From NCBI GenBank assembly GCA_937901445.1, contig CALDHY010000041.1, forward strand, positions 1 through 64,000: a stretch of 64,000 bases of DNA, read 5' to 3'. Of this stretch, positions 61,624 through 64,000 are shown in pieces. The notes beneath the pieces were generated by a model, which had not been told where the DNA came from, did not search any database, and was given only the letters and a program-made list of their open reading frames with translations. Both the position numbers and the translations under genes were made by a program. Within the stretch, counting starts at the first letter, position 1. The number at the start of each line of letters is the position of its first letter. The stretch is from an uncultured Selenomonadales bacterium (GTDB lineage: Bacteria; Bacillota; Negativicutes; Selenomonadales; Selenomonadaceae).

Positions 61624-62244
61624 CTAATAACCGGCTGACATTTTTTTGGTAGGTCTATTATTAATCTTAAATTGCATTGATAACTTGCTGTAGTCTTCCG
61701 GATTGAAATTAACATTTTCAAAAGAAATATTCAGCGCGTCGAAATTTACAGCTGTATCGCTTTTTATGACGGCGACGGCGTTACCAATTCCAATATATTT
61801 TTTGTTTTTGACTTTGAGCGGGATTCTGAAATTGTTGTTGCACAAATAAATTTCGTCAACGCCTTCATCGAGTAAATCGCCCAAATCTTCCTGATTAAAA
61901 GCAACGCTGTCAACTTTCGCCAAAATATTTGTATCGTTGGTAAAAGTTTTTAACTTTGCAAGGCGTTCATTTCGCCACGCAATAATTTCAGGGTCTTCAG
62001 ATTTTTGAACGCCGAAAATTTTGTACAGCTTATTTTCTAAATCCGGATCATTTCTAGACAAGGCGGCTACTTTTTCGGCTTCATCTTCATAGTAACGCTC
62101 GCGCAGAAATTTTATCAAGCTGCCGTCAAAGGCATAATCTGCCAACGCCGCAACATTAAAATTTTGGCGCAAACTTTCAATATCTCTTACCTCAACGTCA
62201 TTCAGAAAAAGCGGCGTTTTAGGTTTTCGAGTTAATATAGGCAC
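61624..62244 (-). CDS. Unknown protein with LRxNF...F-x-DGSLxxxLRERYY motif
   Basis: This 206-residue soluble protein has a helical N-terminal half with FDGSLIKFLRERYYEDEAEKVAAL, a pattern I know from many uncharacterised Firmicute proteins, and a beta-rich C-terminal half (DEIYLCNNNFRIPLKV, IGIGNAVAVIKSD). GTG 62244 follows GAGGTGA. It stands after the GNAT gene. Function is unknown. Confidence 0.78.
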   Translation of the reverse strand: MPILTRKPKTPLFLNDVEVRDIESLRQNFNVAALADYAFDGSLIKFLRERYYEDEAEKVAALSRNDPDLENKLYKIFGVQKSEDPEIIAWRNERLAKLKTFTNDTNILAKVDSVAFNQEDLGDLLDEGVDEIYLCNNNFRIPLKVKNKKYIGIGNAVAVIKSDTAVNFDALNISFENVNFNPEDYSKLSMQFKINNRPTKKMSAGY

Positions 62245-62253
62245 AGTATCACC

Positions 62254-62718
62254 TCACAGAATTTTTTTCATATAAATCACGTCGTCCATAGGATTATCAT
62301 AATACGGCGGAATTTCAACGAATCCAAATTTTTTGTACAAATGAATCGCACTTTGCAAAGGTTTAATCGTGTCCAAAACAATTTCCTTGTAACCGTCATT
62401 TTTTGCGGCGTCAAGAATTTTTTCAACAAGTAAAACGCCTGCGCGAAGGTGGCGGAAATTTTCCTTGACGAAAAGTCTTTTCATTTCGCAACGTTCGGAA
62501 TTGTGGCGATGGTAAGCAACGCAACCTATAATTTCGCCGGTGTCAATTTGCGCACAAAGTAAACGCCCTTCCGGCGGCAAATATTTTTCTGCAAGGTCTG
62601 CAAGTTCAGAATCTAAATTTTGAAAAGATAAATCCCGCCCCAAAAATTTTGTGTACTCAATGATTAAATTTTTAACTTCGGCAAGATATTTTGTGCCGTC
62701 AACAATTTTAATTTCCAT
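62254..62718 (-). CDS. GNAT family N-acetyltransferase
   Basis: This 154-residue acetyltransferase has [21 protein letters not shown] (beta 4 region), the acetyl-CoA loop [14 protein letters not shown] (a degenerate RxxGxG/A: R-H-L-R-A-G), and [10 protein letters not shown] near the end. The substrate is unknown. Its ATG overlaps the tyrS end by 11 bases, so it is translated from the same message. Confidence 0.88.
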   Translation of the reverse strand: MEIKIVDGTKYLAEVKNLIIEYTKFLGRDLSFQNLDSELADLAEKYLPPEGRLLCAQIDTGEIIGCVAYHRHNSERCEMKRLFVKENFRHLRAGVLLVEKILDAAKNDGYKEIVLDTIKPLQSAIHLYKKFGFVEIPPYYDNPMDDVIYMKKIL

Positions 62719-63919
62719 TTGTCAACCTGTAAAATTTCTTTTTGCCCTTGCGAATGACGGCGGGAAAATCTTTTTCAGCCAAAATATAATCCGCGTCAGA
62801 AATTTTTTCGTCATTCAAAGTTAAGCCGTTTTGAGAAATGAGGCGGCGACCTTCAGCCTTCGACTCGATAACTTTTGCGGCGGCTAAAACGTCAAGCAAC
62901 TTTTTACCGACGGCGTCTGCAACTTCGATACTTGGAATATTTTCTGAACTTTGCCCTGCGAAAATTGCGGCGGCAGATTTTGCGGCGGCGTCAGCATTTT
63001 CTTTGCCGTGTACCAACTTTGTAACTTCATAGGCAAGAATTTTTTTGGCTTCGTTAATTTCTGAATCCTTCAGCGCGCTAAGGCGATTAACTTCGTCCAT
63101 TGGTAAGAAAGTTAAAAGTGAAAGACAAGTTTTAACGTCGGCGTCGTCAACATTGCGCCAATATTGGTAAAAATCGTACGGGCTAACTTTTTCTGCGTCA
63201 AGCCACAACGCGCCGCCTGCAGTTTTACCCATTTTGGAGCCGTCGCTTTTCGTCAAAAGTTTGTTTGTCAAGCCGAAAACATTTCTGCCGGTTTTACGCC
63301 GTACAAGTTCAACGCCCGCAATTATATTTGACCATTGGTCGTCGCCGCCCAGTTGCATTTCGCAGTTAAATTCAGAATTGAGTTTGTAAAAATCGTACGC
63401 CTGCATAACCATATAATTAAATTCAAGAAAAGTTAAGCCTTTTTCCCAACGCTGCTTGTAGCATTCGGCGGCTAACATTCTATTTACCGTGAAATGATGC
63501 CCGACTTCCCGCAAAAGTTCAATGTAACCGAGCTTGCGCAACCAATCGCCGTTATTAACCATTAAAGCCTTGCCGTCAGAAAAATCAATAAAACGTGAAA
63601 TTTGCTTTTTGAAACATTCACAGTTATGCTCAATAATTTCATCAGTCAAAACTTTTCGTAAATCTGAACGCCCTGAAGGATCTCCAACAGTGCCCGTGCC
63701 GCCGCCTACAAGTGCTATCGGGCGATGTCCGGCGCGTTGCATGTGCGCCATTACCATAAGTGCGATAAAGTGCCCCGCGTGCAAACTGTCAGCCGTCGGG
63801 TCAAATCCAATATAAAAAGTTACAGATTTTTCACCGAGCATTTTTCTAACTTCAGCTTCATCCGTGCATTGCGCAATAAAGCCGCGCTCTTTCAAAGTAT
63901 CAAAAACATTTTCTGCCAA
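62708..63919 (-). CDS. tyrS: Tyrosyl-tRNA synthetase
   Basis: This class I synthetase charges tRNA-Tyr. A HIGH-like HAGH motif (residues 47-50) follows [19 protein letters not shown] and the KMSKS-like SKMGKT signature are present, followed by a C-terminal S4 RNA-binding domain. 403 residues. AAGGAGAG precedes ATG 63919. No T-box antiterminator is seen in the 80 bases upstream; instead the leader is a heptad-repeat element running to the end of the window. Confidence 0.97.
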   Translation of the reverse strand: MAENVFDTLKERGFIAQCTDEAEVRKMLGEKSVTFYIGFDPTADSLHAGHFIALMVMAHMQRAGHRPIALVGGGTGTVGDPSGRSDLRKVLTDEIIEHNCECFKKQISRFIDFSDGKALMVNNGDWLRKLGYIELLREVGHHFTVNRMLAAECYKQRWEKGLTFLEFNYMVMQAYDFYKLNSEFNCEMQLGGDDQWSNIIAGVELVRRKTGRNVFGLTNKLLTKSDGSKMGKTAGGALWLDAEKVSPYDFYQYWRNVDDADVKTCLSLLTFLPMDEVNRLSALKDSEINEAKKILAYEVTKLVHGKENADAAAKSAAAIFAGQSSENIPSIEVADAVGKKLLDVLAAAKVIESKAEGRRLISQNGLTLNDEKISDADYILAEKDFPAVIRKGKKKFYRLTNGN

Positions 63920-63935
63920 TTAACTCTCTCCTTTT

Positions 63936-64000
63936 TTAAGGGCTAAGGTCTAAGGGCTAAGGGCTAATGAAAAATCCTTAATCCTTAATCCTTAATCCTT
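63936..64000. repeat. Heptad-repeat hairpin element upstream of tyrS (cut by window end)
   Basis: TTAAGGGCTAAGGTCTAAGG and GCTAAGGGCTAATG form one arm; CCTTAATCCTTAATCCTTAA forms the other, around an AAAA loop. It is the most regular copy and may continue past the window. Confidence 0.9.

Overview
The window looks like a chromosomal segment of a Gram-negative-type Firmicute (class Negativicutes, probably a motile Selenomonadaceae-like anaerobe). The evidence is a complete early lipid A block (lpxC, fabZ, lpxA, lpxI, lpxB, msbA) beside Firmicute-type genes, an outer-membrane porin carrying an SLH domain, a flagellin with a sigma-28-type promoter, sodium-pump decarboxylase subunits, meso-diaminopimelate dehydrogenase, and SD-led genes with many TTG starts. 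The DNA is AT-rich (estimated by eye, not computed). I see no rRNA, tRNA, CRISPR array, transposase or prophage.

Layout. 1-3.1 kb: oadG/oadB-like membrane subunits of a sodium pump, divergent from a UPF0210 (PFL-family) gene. 3.2-8.5 kb: two acetyltransferases, endonuclease III, a zinc ribbon protein, an exported TPR protein, a brnT/brnA toxin-antitoxin pair flanked by duplicated terminators, and sucrose-6-phosphate hydrolase. 8.6-11.4 kb: groES-groEL, a small ferredoxin and an XRE regulator. 11.6-13.8 kb: an accessory-looking run of small genes including a JAMM/JAB metalloprotease. 13.8-21.4 kb: aquaporin, dapA, an alpha/beta hydrolase, a phosphoethanolamine-transferase-like sulfatase, an M16C peptidase and a mini S24/S26 peptidase. 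21.5-28.7 kb: SLH porin, secreted esterase, flagellin, thrS (without a TGS domain) and a small exported protein. 28.7-32.9 kb: trkA, ribH, rbfA-nrnA-truB. 33.0-39.5 kb (minus strand): Tat-type metallo-hydrolase, polyprenol-sugar glycosyltransferase, stand-alone condensation domain, MATE transporter fused to an anti-sigma-type ATPase domain, and Bcr/CflA transporter. 39.6-46.6 kb: a C39-like protein, yqeG-vanW-TIM barrel operon, a lactate-dehydrogenase-family gene, a TlpA / 42-aa CXXC / ferredoxin membrane redox operon, and ddh. 46.6-50 kb: serS-folP-folB-folK::dfrA. 50.2-52 kb: two unknown proteins and a pilin-like protein. 52-58.2 kb: lipid A operon. 58.4-64 kb: dCMP deaminase, DUF116 protein, yebC-ruvC-ruvA and tyrS.

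Themes. The envelope genes fit together: lipid A synthesis and flipping, a candidate lipid A phosphoethanolamine transferase, an SLH porin that would tether the outer membrane to peptidoglycan, and dapA plus ddh for meso-DAP. Two DNA-level signals run across the whole window. One is the octamer TCGCGCAG, found in both orientations and all reading frames far more often than base composition predicts. The other is an intergenic hairpin family built from 7-bp units of the type AAGGRYT, which often supplies the last codons and stop of the flanking gene. Local echoes (tandem copies of gene ends or leaders) occur at the UPF0210 gene, brnTA, thrS and lpxB.
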